Below, one piece after another: positions 1 to 7,673 of a DNA stretch of 21,145 nucleotides (the stretch's first letter is position 1; every line of letters starts with the position of its first letter). The notes beneath the pieces were generated by a model. It had not been told where the DNA came from and did no database searches. It saw only the letters and a program-made list of their open reading frames with translations. Made by a program: the position numbers and the translations under genes. Source of the DNA: Flavobacteriales bacterium UBA1820 (lineage in GTDB: Bacteria; Bacteroidota; Bacteroidia; Flavobacteriales; UBA1820); assembly GCA_002314265.1 (NCBI GenBank), contig DCEW01000023.1:12064-33208 (forward strand), given 5' to 3'.

Positions 1-52
1 TACCGGAAGGTAATCCTTCCGCCCCGAAGTAGTATATCGCGGGTTTGAACCG

Positions 53-2899
53 TCAGCGCTTCAGGTACATCGTGCGCCGCGAATAGATGTCGTAGAACTG
101 GTCGTCGTGCAGGTCGTCGATAAAGAGGATCGACTCGCCCGTGGAACGCATCTCCGGTCCCAGGTTTTTGTTTACGCCCGGGAACTTGTTGAAGGAGAAG
201 ACCGGTTGCTTGATGGCATAGCCGTGGCGCGTGGGATGGAAGTGGAAGTCGGAGAGCTTGTTGACGCCCAGCATGATCTTGGTGGCGTAATTGACGTACG
301 GCTCGTGGTAAGCCTTGGCAATGAACGGGACGGTACGCGAAGCGCGCGGGTTGGCCTCGATGATGTACACGATGTCGTCCTTGATGGCGAACTGGACGTT
401 GATCAGCCCGACGGTATGCAGTTTGACAGCGATCGTCTTGGTGTGGTCGATGATCTGCTGCATGACAAATTCTCCCAGGTTGAACGGCGGAAGCACGGCG
501 TTGGAGTCGCCCGAGTGGATGCCGCAGGGTTCGATGTGCTCCATGATGCCGATGATGTACACGTCTTTTCCGTCGCAGATGGCGTCGGCTTCGGCTTCGA
601 TCGCTCCGTCGAGGTAGTGGTCGATCAGGATGCGGTTGCCCGGGATGTTTTTGTTCAGTTCGACGATGTGCTCTTCCAGTTCCTCTTCGTTGATCACGAT
701 CTTCATGCCTTGTCCGCCCAGCACGTACGAGGGGCGCACCAGCATCGGGAAGCCGATCTTGGCGGACAGTTCGCGCGCCTGGTCGGCATTTTCCACCACG
801 CCGTATTCGGGGAAGGGGATCTTCGATTCGCGCAGCAATGCCGAGAAGCGTCCCCGGTCTTCGGCCAAATCCAGCGCGTCGTACGAAGTGCCGATGATCT
901 TGATCCCGAAACGGTCCAGTTTTTCGGCCAGTTTCAGGGCGGTCTGACCACCCAGCTGGACGATCACCCCTTCGGGTTTTTCGTGGCAGATGATGTCGTA
1001 GATGTGTTCCCAGAATACCGGTTCGAAGTACAGTTTGTCCGACGTGTCGAAGTCGGTCGAGACGGTCTCCGGGTTGCAGTTGATCATGATGGTCTCGTAG
1101 CCGCATTCCTTGGCGGCCAGTACGCCGTGTACACAGCAGTAGTCGAACTCGATGCCCTGTCCGATGCGGTTGGGACCGGAACCCAGCACCACGACTTTCT
1201 TGCGGTCGCTGCGAACGCTCTCGTTGGCCGAGAAGGTCTTCCCGTCCTGGACCATATCGTTCTCAAAGGTCGAGTAGTAGTACGGGGTGTGGGCGGCGAA
1301 TTCCGCAGCGCAGGTATCGACCAGTTTCCATACCCGGTGGATGTTCAGTTCCATCCGACGGTCGTGCACCTGGCTTTCCTTGCAGCCCATCAGGTGGGCG
1401 ATCTGCCGGTCGGCAAAGCCCTTCATCTTGGCTTCGAGCAATACCTTGCGGGGAATGGTGTCGACGGTGTATTCGGCTACCAGAGCCTCGGTGCGGGCCA
1501 TTTCCTCGAACTGTTTGAGGTACCACATGTCGATCTGGGTGATGTCGTGGATCTTGCGCAGGGAAATGCCCATCTTGATGGCGTCGGAAACAGCCCAGAT
1601 GCGGTCCCACGAGGGGTGTTTGAGTTTGTCGAGGATTACGTCCTGGTCCTTGAGGTCCTTACCGTCGGCGCCGATGCCCGAACGTTTGATCTCGAGCGAT
1701 TGGGCAGCTTTCTGGATGGCTTCCTGAAACGAGCGTCCGATGGCCATCACCTCGCCCACCGACTTCATCTGCAGACCCAGGGTGCGGTCCGCACCTTCGA
1801 ACTTGTCGAAGTTCCAACGGGGGATCTTGACGATGACGTAGTCCAGGGTCGGTTCGAAGAGCGCCGAGGTGGTTTTGGTGATCTGGTTCTGGAGTTCGTC
1901 CAGCGTATAGCCGATGGCCAGTTTGGTCGCGATTTTTGCGATGGGGTATCCCGAGGCTTTCGAGGCCAGGGACGAGGAACGCGATACGCGCGGATTGATC
2001 TCGATGGCGACGATCTCTTCCTTTTCGTCGGGCGAGACGGCAAACTGTACGTTGCACCCGCCGGAGAAGTTGCCGATGGCGCGCATCATGCGGATGGCCA
2101 TGTCGCGCATGCGCTGGAATGTGCGGTCGGAGAGGGTCATGGCCGGCGCGATGGTGATCGAGTCGCCGGTGTGGATACCCATCGGGTCGAGGTTTTCGAT
2201 GGTGGTGATGATGATCACGTTGTCGTTCTTGTCGCGCAAGAGCTCCAGCTCGAACTCCTTCCAACCCATCAGCGCTTTGTCGATGAGTACTTCGTGGATG
2301 GGCGAGGCTTCCAGACCGCGTTGGAGCAGATCCTCGAATTTGTCCTTGTCGTACACGAGCGAAGCACCCGTACCGCCCAAGGTGAACGAGGGGCGGATGC
2401 ACAGCGGGAAACCGAATTCCTGAGCGATCTCCTTGCCCTTGAGGTACGAACGCGCGATCTTGCACGGGGCGGTTCCCACGCCGATCTTGGCCATCAACTG
2501 GCGGAACTGTTCGCGGTCTTCGGTGATGTTGATCGCATCGATGTCCACGCCGATGAGCTCTACACCGTATTTTTCCCACACGCCTTTTTCCTGGGCTTCG
2601 ATGGCCAGGTTGAGCGCCGTCTGACCGCCCATGGTGGGCAGTACGGCGTCGATTTTTTGTTCGGAGAGGATCTTTTCGATGGATTTGACCGTCAGGGGAA
2701 GCAGGTATACATGGTCGGCCGTTACCGGGTCGGTCATGATGGTGGCGGGGTTGGAGTTGATCAGGGTGACTTCGATCCCTTCCTCGCGCAACGAGCGGGC
2801 GGCCTGGCTGCCCGAATAGTCGAACTCGGCGGCCTGTCCGATGATGATGGGGCCGCTTCCGATGATCAGTACCGAATGGATGTCTTGTCTTTTTGGCAT
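53..2899 (-). CDS. carB: Carbamoyl-phosphate synthase large chain, short form without the allosteric domain
   Basis: The enzyme makes carbamoyl phosphate from bicarbonate, glutamine-derived ammonia and two ATP, for pyrimidine and arginine synthesis in the cytoplasm. The 948-residue product has the duplicated CPSase layout. The N-terminal half has the GSGPIIIGQAAEFDYSG pre-ATP-grasp motif near residues 14-30 and a first ATP-grasp with PSFTLGGTGAS. The second half repeats this with GSGPNRIGQGIEFDY and PSYVLGGQGM. Family members such as the E. coli enzyme are about 1073 residues and end in an MGS-like domain that binds UMP and ornithine. Here the protein stops roughly where that domain would begin, soon after EMRSTGE, with a DLHDDQFYDIYSRR tail. 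This looks like a natural form rather than a break, because the tail is orderly and the stop is clean. No carA lies in the window. The start ATG at 2897-2899 follows no recognisable Shine-Dalgarno sequence. Confidence 0.97.
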   Translation of the reverse strand: MPKRQDIHSVLIIGSGPIIIGQAAEFDYSGSQAARSLREEGIEVTLINSNPATIMTDPVTADHVYLLPLTVKSIEKILSEQKIDAVLPTMGGQTALNLAIEAQEKGVWEKYGVELIGVDIDAINITEDREQFRQLMAKIGVGTAPCKIARSYLKGKEIAQEFGFPLCIRPSFTLGGTGASLVYDKDKFEDLLQRGLEASPIHEVLIDKALMGWKEFELELLRDKNDNVIIITTIENLDPMGIHTGDSITIAPAMTLSDRTFQRMRDMAIRMMRAIGNFSGGCNVQFAVSPDEKEEIVAIEINPRVSRSSSLASKASGYPIAKIATKLAIGYTLDELQNQITKTTSALFEPTLDYVIVKIPRWNFDKFEGADRTLGLQMKSVGEVMAIGRSFQEAIQKAAQSLEIKRSGIGADGKDLKDQDVILDKLKHPSWDRIWAVSDAIKMGISLRKIHDITQIDMWYLKQFEEMARTEALVAEYTVDTIPRKVLLEAKMKGFADRQIAHLMGCKESQVHDRRMELNIHRVWKLVDTCAAEFAAHTPYYYSTFENDMVQDGKTFSANESVRSDRKKVVVLGSGPNRIGQGIEFDYCCVHGVLAAKECGYETIMINCNPETVSTDFDTSDKLYFEPVFWEHIYDIICHEKPEGVIVQLGGQTALKLAEKLDRFGIKIIGTSYDALDLAEDRGRFSALLRESKIPFPEYGVVENADQARELSAKIGFPMLVRPSYVLGGQGMKIVINEEELEEHIVELNKNIPGNRILIDHYLDGAIEAEADAICDGKDVYIIGIMEHIEPCGIHSGDSNAVLPPFNLGEFVMQQIIDHTKTIAVKLHTVGLINVQFAIKDDIVYIIEANPRASRTVPFIAKAYHEPYVNYATKIMLGVNKLSDFHFHPTRHGYAIKQPVFSFNKFPGVNKNLGPEMRSTGESILFIDDLHDDQFYDIYSRRTMYLKR

Positions 2900-3007
2900 G
2901 TGGAAAAAACGTATTTTTTTGAAAACCCTTCTTTTTGCAGACGATCCCTCCTTTTTTTTCGGACAGGGAGGGGGAACCCCGGCGGGTGCCTTTTCGCTTA
3001 CCCTTAT

Positions 3008-3045
3008 AAAAAAGGGGAGATACCGAAGTGGTAACGCCCCTTTTT
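3008..3045 (-). terminator. Bidirectional-looking terminator after rpmH
   Basis: AAAAAGGGG at 3009-3017 pairs with CCCCTTTTT at 3037-3045. A nested TACC/GGTA stem lies in the loop at about 3021-3033. Read on the minus strand, the stem ends in a run of T from 3008-3013, 25 bases past the rpmH stop. The position suggests it separates rpmH from carB. Its mirror symmetry means it could also work on plus-strand transcripts. Confidence 0.7.
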
Positions 3046-3069
3046 CATCTTCAATATCACCTCATCCTT

Positions 3070-3228
3070 TTATTTTCTGTGACGAGTTTCGCATGATACC
3101 GTAAGTTTTGCGCGGCCTTTTGCGCGGCGGGCAGCCAATACCTTGCGGCCGTTGGCGGTGGCCATACGTTCGCGGAACCCATGTTTGTTCCTGCGCTTGC
3201 GCACGTGAGGTTGGAATGTTCTTTTCAT
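3070..3228 (-). CDS. rpmH: 50S ribosomal protein L34
   Basis: This 52-residue protein was translated by hand from the minus strand. It begins [20 protein letters not shown], continues with [19 protein letters not shown] and ends in a short basic tail, SCETRHRK. It is a small, very basic component of the large ribosomal subunit, and the N-terminal KRTFQPHxRKRxxxHGFRxRM pattern is diagnostic. In many bacteria rpmH is followed by rnpA, but here the next gene downstream is carB, behind a terminator. A consensus Bacteroidota promoter lies about 60 bp upstream of the ATG, so it is probably transcribed on its own. Confidence 0.96.
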   Translation of the reverse strand: MKRTFQPHVRKRRNKHGFRERMATANGRKVLAARRAKGRAKLTVSCETRHRK

Positions 3229-3295
3229 CGCTGTATAACTGTTCTTTTTCTTAAAGTTCCGTGAAACGACGTCGGCTCGTTAGATAAGCCGGGTG

Positions 3296-3326
3296 CAAAT
3301 ATACGACTTTTTTCGCTCGAAGCAAA
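3296..3326 (-). promoter_or_regulatory. rpmH promoter (TTTG-N19-TATATTTG)
   Basis: On the minus strand, TTTG (3326-3323) is followed after exactly 19 bases by TATATTTG (3303-3296). This is a full match to the Bacteroidota primary-sigma consensus TTTG-N19-21-TANNTTTG. Transcription should start near 3289, giving a leader of about 60 nt. Confidence 0.85.
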
Positions 3327-3491
3327 CCCCGGGGAGTTTTTGTCCGAAAGTTTTTCGTTTTCTTTTAGGAGGCTGGGAATGAATGTGTTTTTGCTTCCTG
3401 TGGGAGGAAAAGATTGCGGGTTAAGTTGCCTTTCGGGAGACGGATGCGCGGAGGTTTGCGGATATTTTTTCGTAAAATACATCGGCGCGCC

Positions 3492-3499
3492 TATCTTTG
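3492..3499 (+). promoter_or_regulatory. -7 element of the alpha/beta hydrolase promoter
   Basis: TATCTTTG matches TANNTTTG exactly. The -33 position, 19 bases upstream (3469-3472), reads TTCG, a partial match to TTTG. Transcription would start about 3506, only some 14 nt before the ATG at 3520. This supports that start over longer upstream in-frame choices. Confidence 0.6.
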
Positions 3500-3519
3500 T
3501 GAGTAAAAAAAAGGAAAGG

Positions 3520-4437
3520 ATGAAAAAGGCGATATTGTTTTTGTGCTTGCTCTGCTGCGTGATTCCTCCGGCAAAGGGCATCCGCCCGGACAGGACGTAT
3601 GTGCGCCTTCCGGAGCATTTGGGGTTGATCTACAAGACGCTCGATGTGTGCACGCAGGACGGTTACCGGATCCGGACGTGGTTTTTCCCCGCGCAGGAAG
3701 CTCCCGGAGCGGATGCCGGTAGTGACACTCTGCTCGCTTATCGGACATTGGATGATGAAAAAAGGCCGACGATCCTTATCTGCAACGGCGATGCGGGCAA
3801 TATGTCGTACTATCAGTTGTTTTTGGCGGGACAGTTTACCTCCCGGGGCTACAATGTGGCCACGTTCGACTGGAGGGGATTCGGGGCGAGCGATCCCTTT
3901 CCGATGGATCCCGACTATTTGTGTTATACCGAGATGTTGGAAGACTATCGGGCAGTTATCCGGCAGGTGAGCGCGCAGCCCGAGGTGCTCCCTGGGGGAA
4001 TATACTTGCTGGGCTGGTCGACTGGAGCTTACCTGTCGATGATCGCTGCGGAGGGAGATCCGTCGGTGAAAGGCTGTATCCTGCGGGGGGTGCCGACGTC
4101 TTTCGAGCAGGTGATCCCTGTATTGCAGCAGGCTGTCGGTAAGGATTCGACCCAACTTCTGGTGCCGGAGGATTTCCCGGTCGGGAAGATGCCTTTGGCG
4201 TTGGCGGATACTTTCGATAAGGATATTCTGATCGTCGTGGGGCAAAACGACGAGCGTACTCCGGTTTGGATGGCGGAGGATATTTTTGCCGCTCTGCCCG
4301 ATGGCATCGAAAAAGAATTGTGGGTGGCACCGGGTGCCAAACATGGCGGAATGGAGGCTCCGGAAGTCCTGTATCCCGAGGAATTTGTCCGCAGAACAAT
4401 CCGTTTTGTCGAACGGTCGTTCCAAGAAGTGGAATAG
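3520..4437 (+). CDS. Secreted alpha/beta hydrolase
   Basis: This 305-residue protein opens with a typical signal peptide (MKKAILFLCLLCC... to about residue 20), so it is likely exported to the periplasm. The alpha/beta-hydrolase signs are an oxyanion region CNGDAGN (88-94), DWRGFGAS (117-124), the nucleophile elbow GWSTG with Ser167, an acid in VGQNDERTP (Asp244) and the catalytic His275 in GAKHGG. The triad is complete, so the enzyme should be active. The closest general type is the serine aminopeptidase/BEM46-like hydrolase group, and the substrate cannot be read from sequence. The ORF stays open 60 codons further upstream to 3340. I chose ATG 3520 because it begins the signal peptide and sits just downstream of the promoter. 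It is convergent with the next gene, with 33 bases between the stops and no clear terminator. Confidence 0.85.
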   Translation: MKKAILFLCLLCCVIPPAKGIRPDRTYVRLPEHLGLIYKTLDVCTQDGYRIRTWFFPAQEAPGADAGSDTLLAYRTLDDEKRPTILICNGDAGNMSYYQLFLAGQFTSRGYNVATFDWRGFGASDPFPMDPDYLCYTEMLEDYRAVIRQVSAQPEVLPGGIYLLGWSTGAYLSMIAAEGDPSVKGCILRGVPTSFEQVIPVLQQAVGKDSTQLLVPEDFPVGKMPLALADTFDKDILIVVGQNDERTPVWMAEDIFAALPDGIEKELWVAPGAKHGGMEAPEVLYPEEFVRRTIRFVERSFQEVE

Positions 4438-4470
4438 GGTGGCGCCGGCGCAAAAACCGGATGCGAGACC

Positions 4471-5556
4471 TTATTGCGCTTGTTTGGGAGGATTGCCTTG
4501 CTCTATTTCGACCAGACGGTTTCGGTTTTCTACCCGCTGCAAGTATTTGGCTCCCAGAAATGCGGTCAGAAGGATGATGGGTACCACGTAATAGCTATGG
4601 ATGAAATACGACAAAATCCAGAAGACGATCATTCCTGCAAAATTGACGATCAGGATGATGGTCGTTACCTTGTTGTGGGAATATCCCAAGCGAAGCAGGT
4701 AGTGGTGGGTGTGCTGGGTGTCGGCCGAAAAGGGGGAGCGGTGTTCCCGAATGCGGATGATGAAAACCCGGAGCGTATCGTACAGGGGATATGCCACGAA
4801 GGTAACGCCAGCGGCAACGTATCCTTTGAAACACAAGGGGTCGTTCGCCGGCATCAAACTGTTTTCCTGGATAAAGATCAGGGTGCAGATGGCGCACGTC
4901 ATGCCGATCATCAAACTGCCCGTGTCGCCCATGAAAACCCGTGCCGGTGCCCAATTGTAGTGCAGAAAAGCAAGCAGGGCGCCCGTAAAGGACAGACACA
5001 GGACTAGTCCGAACATGTTGCCCATCAGCATGAACCACAAGGCAAAGCAAAACAGGGTCGTTGCTCCGATCCCGCCTGCCAGGCCGTCGATGCCGTCGAT
5101 CAGGTTGTAGGCATTGATGATCACGATGATGGTAAAGACCGTAACCAGGTATGAAACAAAGGGGGGGAGTTCATGGATGCCGAAGAAGCCATACAGACTC
5201 CATATCCGGATGCCGGCGATGTACACCAGCGTCGCTCCGACAATCATCACAAACAGTTTGCGGTTGGGTTTGAGGTTGAGTGCATCGTCGGCAAATCCCA
5301 GAAGCGCCATGAGCGAAATAGCGCCGATCACATAAGGAACGGTGCGCGTAAACAGGATCGCCGGTGAGAACATGGCGATGGTCGCGATGACGGATACAAA
5401 GATGGCCAGACCGCCCATGGTCGGTACCGAACCGCGGTGTATTTTCCGTCCTCCTCCGCTGTCGATGGCATTGAAACGCATCAGGAGTTTTATCAGAAAA
5501 GGCGTAACGAGCAGACAAATGGCAAAGGCCACTACGCCGGACAATAAGATCTCCAT
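4471..5556 (-). CDS. wecA: Polyprenyl-phosphate N-acetylhexosamine-1-phosphate transferase (WecA/TagO/MraY family)
   Basis: This inner-membrane enzyme transfers a sugar-1-phosphate (GlcNAc-1-P in WecA) from a UDP-sugar to undecaprenyl phosphate, starting the lipid-linked chain for surface polysaccharide. The 361-residue product is strongly hydrophobic, with about ten or eleven membrane segments. It has the family motifs in order: HRGSVPTMGG (40-49), DDALNLKP (90-97, Mg-binding aspartates), NAYNLIDGIDGLAGG (148-162), VFMGDTGS (207-214) and a histidine cluster HTHH (282-285) in the last cytoplasmic loop. The HTHH loop and lack of MraY-specific motifs favour the WecA/TagO branch over MraY. The exact sugar is inferred. 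It stands alone, with a consensus promoter and no polysaccharide genes nearby. Confidence 0.9.
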   Translation of the reverse strand: MEILLSGVVAFAICLLVTPFLIKLLMRFNAIDSGGGRKIHRGSVPTMGGLAIFVSVIATIAMFSPAILFTRTVPYVIGAISLMALLGFADDALNLKPNRKLFVMIVGATLVYIAGIRIWSLYGFFGIHELPPFVSYLVTVFTIIVIINAYNLIDGIDGLAGGIGATTLFCFALWFMLMGNMFGLVLCLSFTGALLAFLHYNWAPARVFMGDTGSLMIGMTCAICTLIFIQENSLMPANDPLCFKGYVAAGVTFVAYPLYDTLRVFIIRIREHRSPFSADTQHTHHYLLRLGYSHNKVTTIILIVNFAGMIVFWILSYFIHSYYVVPIILLTAFLGAKYLQRVENRNRLVEIEQGNPPKQAQ

Positions 5557-5603
5557 ATCCGAACTTGATGTTGTGCTGATTGCAGCGATAGTGCTTGGTT
5601 GGC

Positions 5604-5634
5604 CAAATGTAGTTTTATTATTTCAATATTCAAA
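5604..5634 (-). promoter_or_regulatory. wecA promoter (TTTG-N19-TACATTTG)
   Basis: On the minus strand, TTTG (5634-5631) and TACATTTG (5611-5604) are separated by 19 bases, a full consensus match. The start would be near 5597, giving a leader of about 40 nt. The spacer is very AT-rich compared with the surrounding genes. Confidence 0.85.
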
Positions 5635-5859
5635 ACAAAAGCAGGAGAATTCCCGCCCGATGCTTTTTGTGGAAAAAATTTTTACAGTAGCCTTGTTTTT
5701 AGGTCTTTGTGTCTGTTTTGGTGGCGGATAGTTCCTTTTTTGTCGAACTTTTTTCCTTCTTTCGGCCGGTGTTTGTCACTGCAAGCAGATTTTATTTGTA
5801 GGAAAATGCGTGATTTCTGCTTGAAAAGCGAGTCTTTCCCGCGGAAGTTGGGCCGGGGC
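5635..5859. other. Intergenic region between wecA promoter and helicase stop
   Basis: No credible gene was found here. The T-rich stretch holds one perfect inverted repeat, CAAGCAGA (5782-5789) and TCTGCTTG (5816-5823), with a 26-base AT-rich spacer. It lies 37 to 78 bases past the helicase stop on the minus strand. No T-run follows the second arm in the minus direction, so it is not a clear intrinsic terminator. Confidence 0.4.
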
Positions 5860-7284
5860 TCACTCGAAAAATTCGTCTGGAAATCCGATGAGGTACACCC
5901 GTTTCCGGGCGCGGGTGATGGCGGTGTAGAGCCAGCGGAGGTATTCCCGCGAGAGTTTCGGCTCGGGCATCCAGACTTGTTCGATCAGTACGTTGTCCCA
6001 GCCGCCTCCCTGGGCTTTGTGGCAGGTAACGGCGTAGCCGAACTTTACCTGAATGGCATTGTAGTACTCGTTTTTGGCCAACGCCTCGAAACGCTTGCGG
6101 GGCGGAAGGTCTTCGTAGTCGAGCATGACCTGTTCGAAAAAAGCTCGGGTACGGTCTTCGGGCAAGGCAGGCGCCTGGCTGTAAAGGGTGTCCAGCAGGA
6201 TGAGCGCCTCGAATTTGGGCATCTGCGGGTAGTCCGTCAAGGACAGTTCCACCCGGGCAAAGCGCATGCCGTAGAGTTCGATCTCGCGGCGTACGCTCAT
6301 CACTTCGGCCAGGTCGCCGTTGGCGATAAAGCCGCAAGGGGAGTTCTCGTCGACCCAGAAGTAGTTGTTTTTTACTACCATCAGCAGGTCTCCGGCGGCG
6401 ATCTCGCCTTCCGAAAGAAGTACCCGGGAGCGGATCTGGGCGTTGAACGCCCCGGCCCGTTTGTTCGAGCGGGTGATCAGGATGGTTTCCGAAAGACCTT
6501 CCTGGCTGTAGGCTCCTTCGATGGCGCTTTGGATGTCGTAGCCGTCTTCCAGGCGGATGAAATCGCTGCCGGTGCGGAATTTCAGGCTGCCCCAGGGAAG
6601 GGTTGCTCCGCTTTCCATCGCCTGGCGGACCCGGGTGGCGTTCTGCAGGATGGCCGATTGTTCGCTCTGTCGATATACGCGGGTCAGATCGATTTCGGTG
6701 CAGTAAAGCCCGTATCCGTTTTCAAAAGTGCGTCCCTCCAGTGCCGGGGAATCTTCGTAACCCACGGGGGGCAACTGGGCGCGGTCGCCCACCAGGATGA
6801 GCCGGCTTCCGGGGGCGTGAAACACGTAGCTTACCAGGTCGTCCAGAAGCGACGACGAGGCATCGGTGAGCGAATCTCCCGTCCGGTCGGTGAGCATCGA
6901 GGCCTCGTCGACCAGAAATACGGCGTTTTTGGATTTGTTGGGGCGCAGGATAAAACTCATCCCGCCTCCGCTGCGGGGGACGACGGCGTAGATCTGTTTG
7001 TGGATGGTGCGGGCGGCGGTGCCGGAGTAACCGGCCATTACTTTGGCGGCGCGCCCGGTGGGAGCCATCAGGAAGGCTTCGCGTCCGGCGTCGTGCAGGG
7101 CACGTACCAACGCGGCGACCAGGCTCGTTTTACCTGTTCCGGCATATCCGCGCAGGATGAAGACCCGTTGACGGCTGTCGGGATTCAGGAACTCGGCCAA
7201 GGCTTCCATGGCCGAACGTTGCTCCGGGGAGGGCTCGTAGGGGAAGTGGGTGAGGATGCGTTGGAAAAGAACAGAATCGGCCAT
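5860..7284 (-). CDS. RecD-like SF1 DNA helicase (AAA_30 / UvrD_C_2 type)
   Basis: This 474-residue ATP-dependent DNA helicase is probably involved in repair or recombination, moving 5'-3' as RecD enzymes do. The motifs seen are a Q-motif-like PSPEQRSAM (18-26), Walker A GYAGTGKTS (46-54), a Ia region MAPTGRAAK (73-81), Walker B VDEAS (125-129), motif III LVGDRAQLPPVG, motif IV TRSNKRAGAFN, motif V VTCHKAQGGGWDNV and motif VI LYTAITRARKRV. It is shorter than RecD2 (over 700 residues) and lacks the RecD2 N-terminal region, so it is a stand-alone RecD-like helicase rather than a RecBCD subunit. No recB or recC is present. An in-frame ORF extends to 7503, but ATG 7284 was chosen because a TACCTTTG -7 element sits about 17 bases upstream. 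The extension would also translate the 66-bp DNA repeat. Confidence 0.9.
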   Translation of the reverse strand: MADSVLFQRILTHFPYEPSPEQRSAMEALAEFLNPDSRQRVFILRGYAGTGKTSLVAALVRALHDAGREAFLMAPTGRAAKVMAGYSGTAARTIHKQIYAVVPRSGGGMSFILRPNKSKNAVFLVDEASMLTDRTGDSLTDASSSLLDDLVSYVFHAPGSRLILVGDRAQLPPVGYEDSPALEGRTFENGYGLYCTEIDLTRVYRQSEQSAILQNATRVRQAMESGATLPWGSLKFRTGSDFIRLEDGYDIQSAIEGAYSQEGLSETILITRSNKRAGAFNAQIRSRVLLSEGEIAAGDLLMVVKNNYFWVDENSPCGFIANGDLAEVMSVRREIELYGMRFARVELSLTDYPQMPKFEALILLDTLYSQAPALPEDRTRAFFEQVMLDYEDLPPRKRFEALAKNEYYNAIQVKFGYAVTCHKAQGGGWDNVLIEQVWMPEPKLSREYLRWLYTAITRARKRVYLIGFPDEFFE

Positions 7285-7300
7285 CGACAGGGGTTTTGTG

Positions 7301-7308
7301 CAAAGGTA
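7301..7308 (-). promoter_or_regulatory. -7 element of the helicase promoter
   Basis: Read on the minus strand, TACCTTTG matches TANNTTTG exactly, and the start would fall about 10 nt before the helicase ATG. No TTTG is found at -33. The element lies at the edge of the first 66-bp repeat copy. In the second copy the same position reads TACCTTTA. Confidence 0.6.
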
Positions 7309-7367
7309 GTGAAAGCCGGGCGTGGTGATGGGGGAAAACGAAGTTTTCTTTTCGTGCGCTGCCGAGG
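7302..7367 (-). repeat. 66-bp direct repeat, copy 1 (contains the helicase promoter)
   Basis: This copy is identical to 7385-7450 at 64 of 66 positions. On the minus strand it reads CTCGGCAGCGC (7366-7356), 7 bases, GAAAACTTCG (7348-7339), 30 bases, then TACCTTTG. GAAAACTTCG is followed by TTTTC, so GAAAAC-TTC-GTTTTC can form a small hairpin in this copy. The same module recurs upstream of tyrS. Confidence 0.9.
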
Positions 7368-7384
7368 CGCATCCTGCCTTCTCT

Positions 7385-7450
7385 AAAGGTAGTGAAAGCC
7401 GGGCGTGGTGATGAGGGAAAGCGAAGTTTTCTTTTCGTGCGCTGCCGAGG
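7385..7450 (-). repeat. 66-bp direct repeat, copy 2
   Basis: This is the second copy, 83 bp from the first and separated from it by 17 bp (7368-7384). The two differences from copy 1 lie in the run between the GATG and CGAAG parts on the plus strand. The base next to the repeat edge differs too, so the -7 element is spoiled (TACCTTTA). It may be an inactive duplicate of the promoter region. Confidence 0.9.
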
Positions 7451-7621
7451 TATCGGCTGTTTTTCCCCCGGAGGGCGAGGGACGGGAAATAGGGAATGTG
7501 CACTCACTTGCCGGAAAATGGCGGAAAGTTGTCTTGGAAACGGTGTGTAAAGGCATCTTTCGGAGGGTGTAGGGGCGTGCTGGGAGAAGATGGACAAGCA
7601 GCCGATTTTGCGCGGAGGGGA
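7451..7621. other. Intergenic region between the 66-bp repeats and the DUF3822 promoter
   Basis: No gene is supported here. Open frames on both strands are short or run from the repeats. One 8-bp inverted pair, ATCGGCTG (7452-7459) and CAGCCGAT (7599-7606), flanks most of it at a distance of 139 bases. This may be chance. Confidence 0.3.
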
Positions 7622-7654
7622 TTTGGCGGGAGCGGTAAAAAAATTGTAGTTTTG
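7622..7654 (+). promoter_or_regulatory. Promoter of the DUF3822-rsmD operon (TTTG-N21-TAGTTTTG)
   Basis: TTTG at 7622-7625 and TAGTTTTG at 7647-7654 are 21 bases apart, within the Bacteroidota consensus range. The start would be near 7661. The inverted repeat CCTTTCG (7656-7662) / CGAAAGG (7668-7674) overlaps the start site and runs into the GTG start codon, so it could act as an operator or as a structured ribosome-binding region. Confidence 0.75.
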
Positions 7655-7673
7655 TCCTTTCGGACTTCGAAAG

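Noticed and set aside
4..21. Hairpin CGGAAGG-TAAT-CCTTCCG downstream of carB as a terminator
   Set aside because: There is no T-run after it on the minus strand, and it is at the window edge, so it may belong to a following gene.
107..3034. A 975-codon open frame on the plus strand opposite carB
   Set aside because: It is a shadow of carB, which has full family motifs on the other strand. The translation is Asp/Val/Gly/Arg-rich with no motifs, as is common opposite GC-rich genes.
3340..3519. A 60-codon N-terminal extension of the alpha/beta hydrolase, including an AGGAGG before ATG 3379
   Set aside because: ATG 3520 begins a signal peptide and lies just downstream of a consensus -7 element, whose start site is after the extension. 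The AGGAGG is probably chance.
5599..7386. A 595-codon open frame opposite the helicase
   Set aside because: The helicase on the minus strand carries all SF1 motifs. The opposite translation has no recognisable domain.
7130..7597. A minus-strand frame with repeated peptides such as SARKENF and HHHARLSLP
   Set aside because: The peptide repetition is a by-product of the 66-bp DNA repeat in the promoter region, and the frame runs into the helicase gene in the wrong phase.
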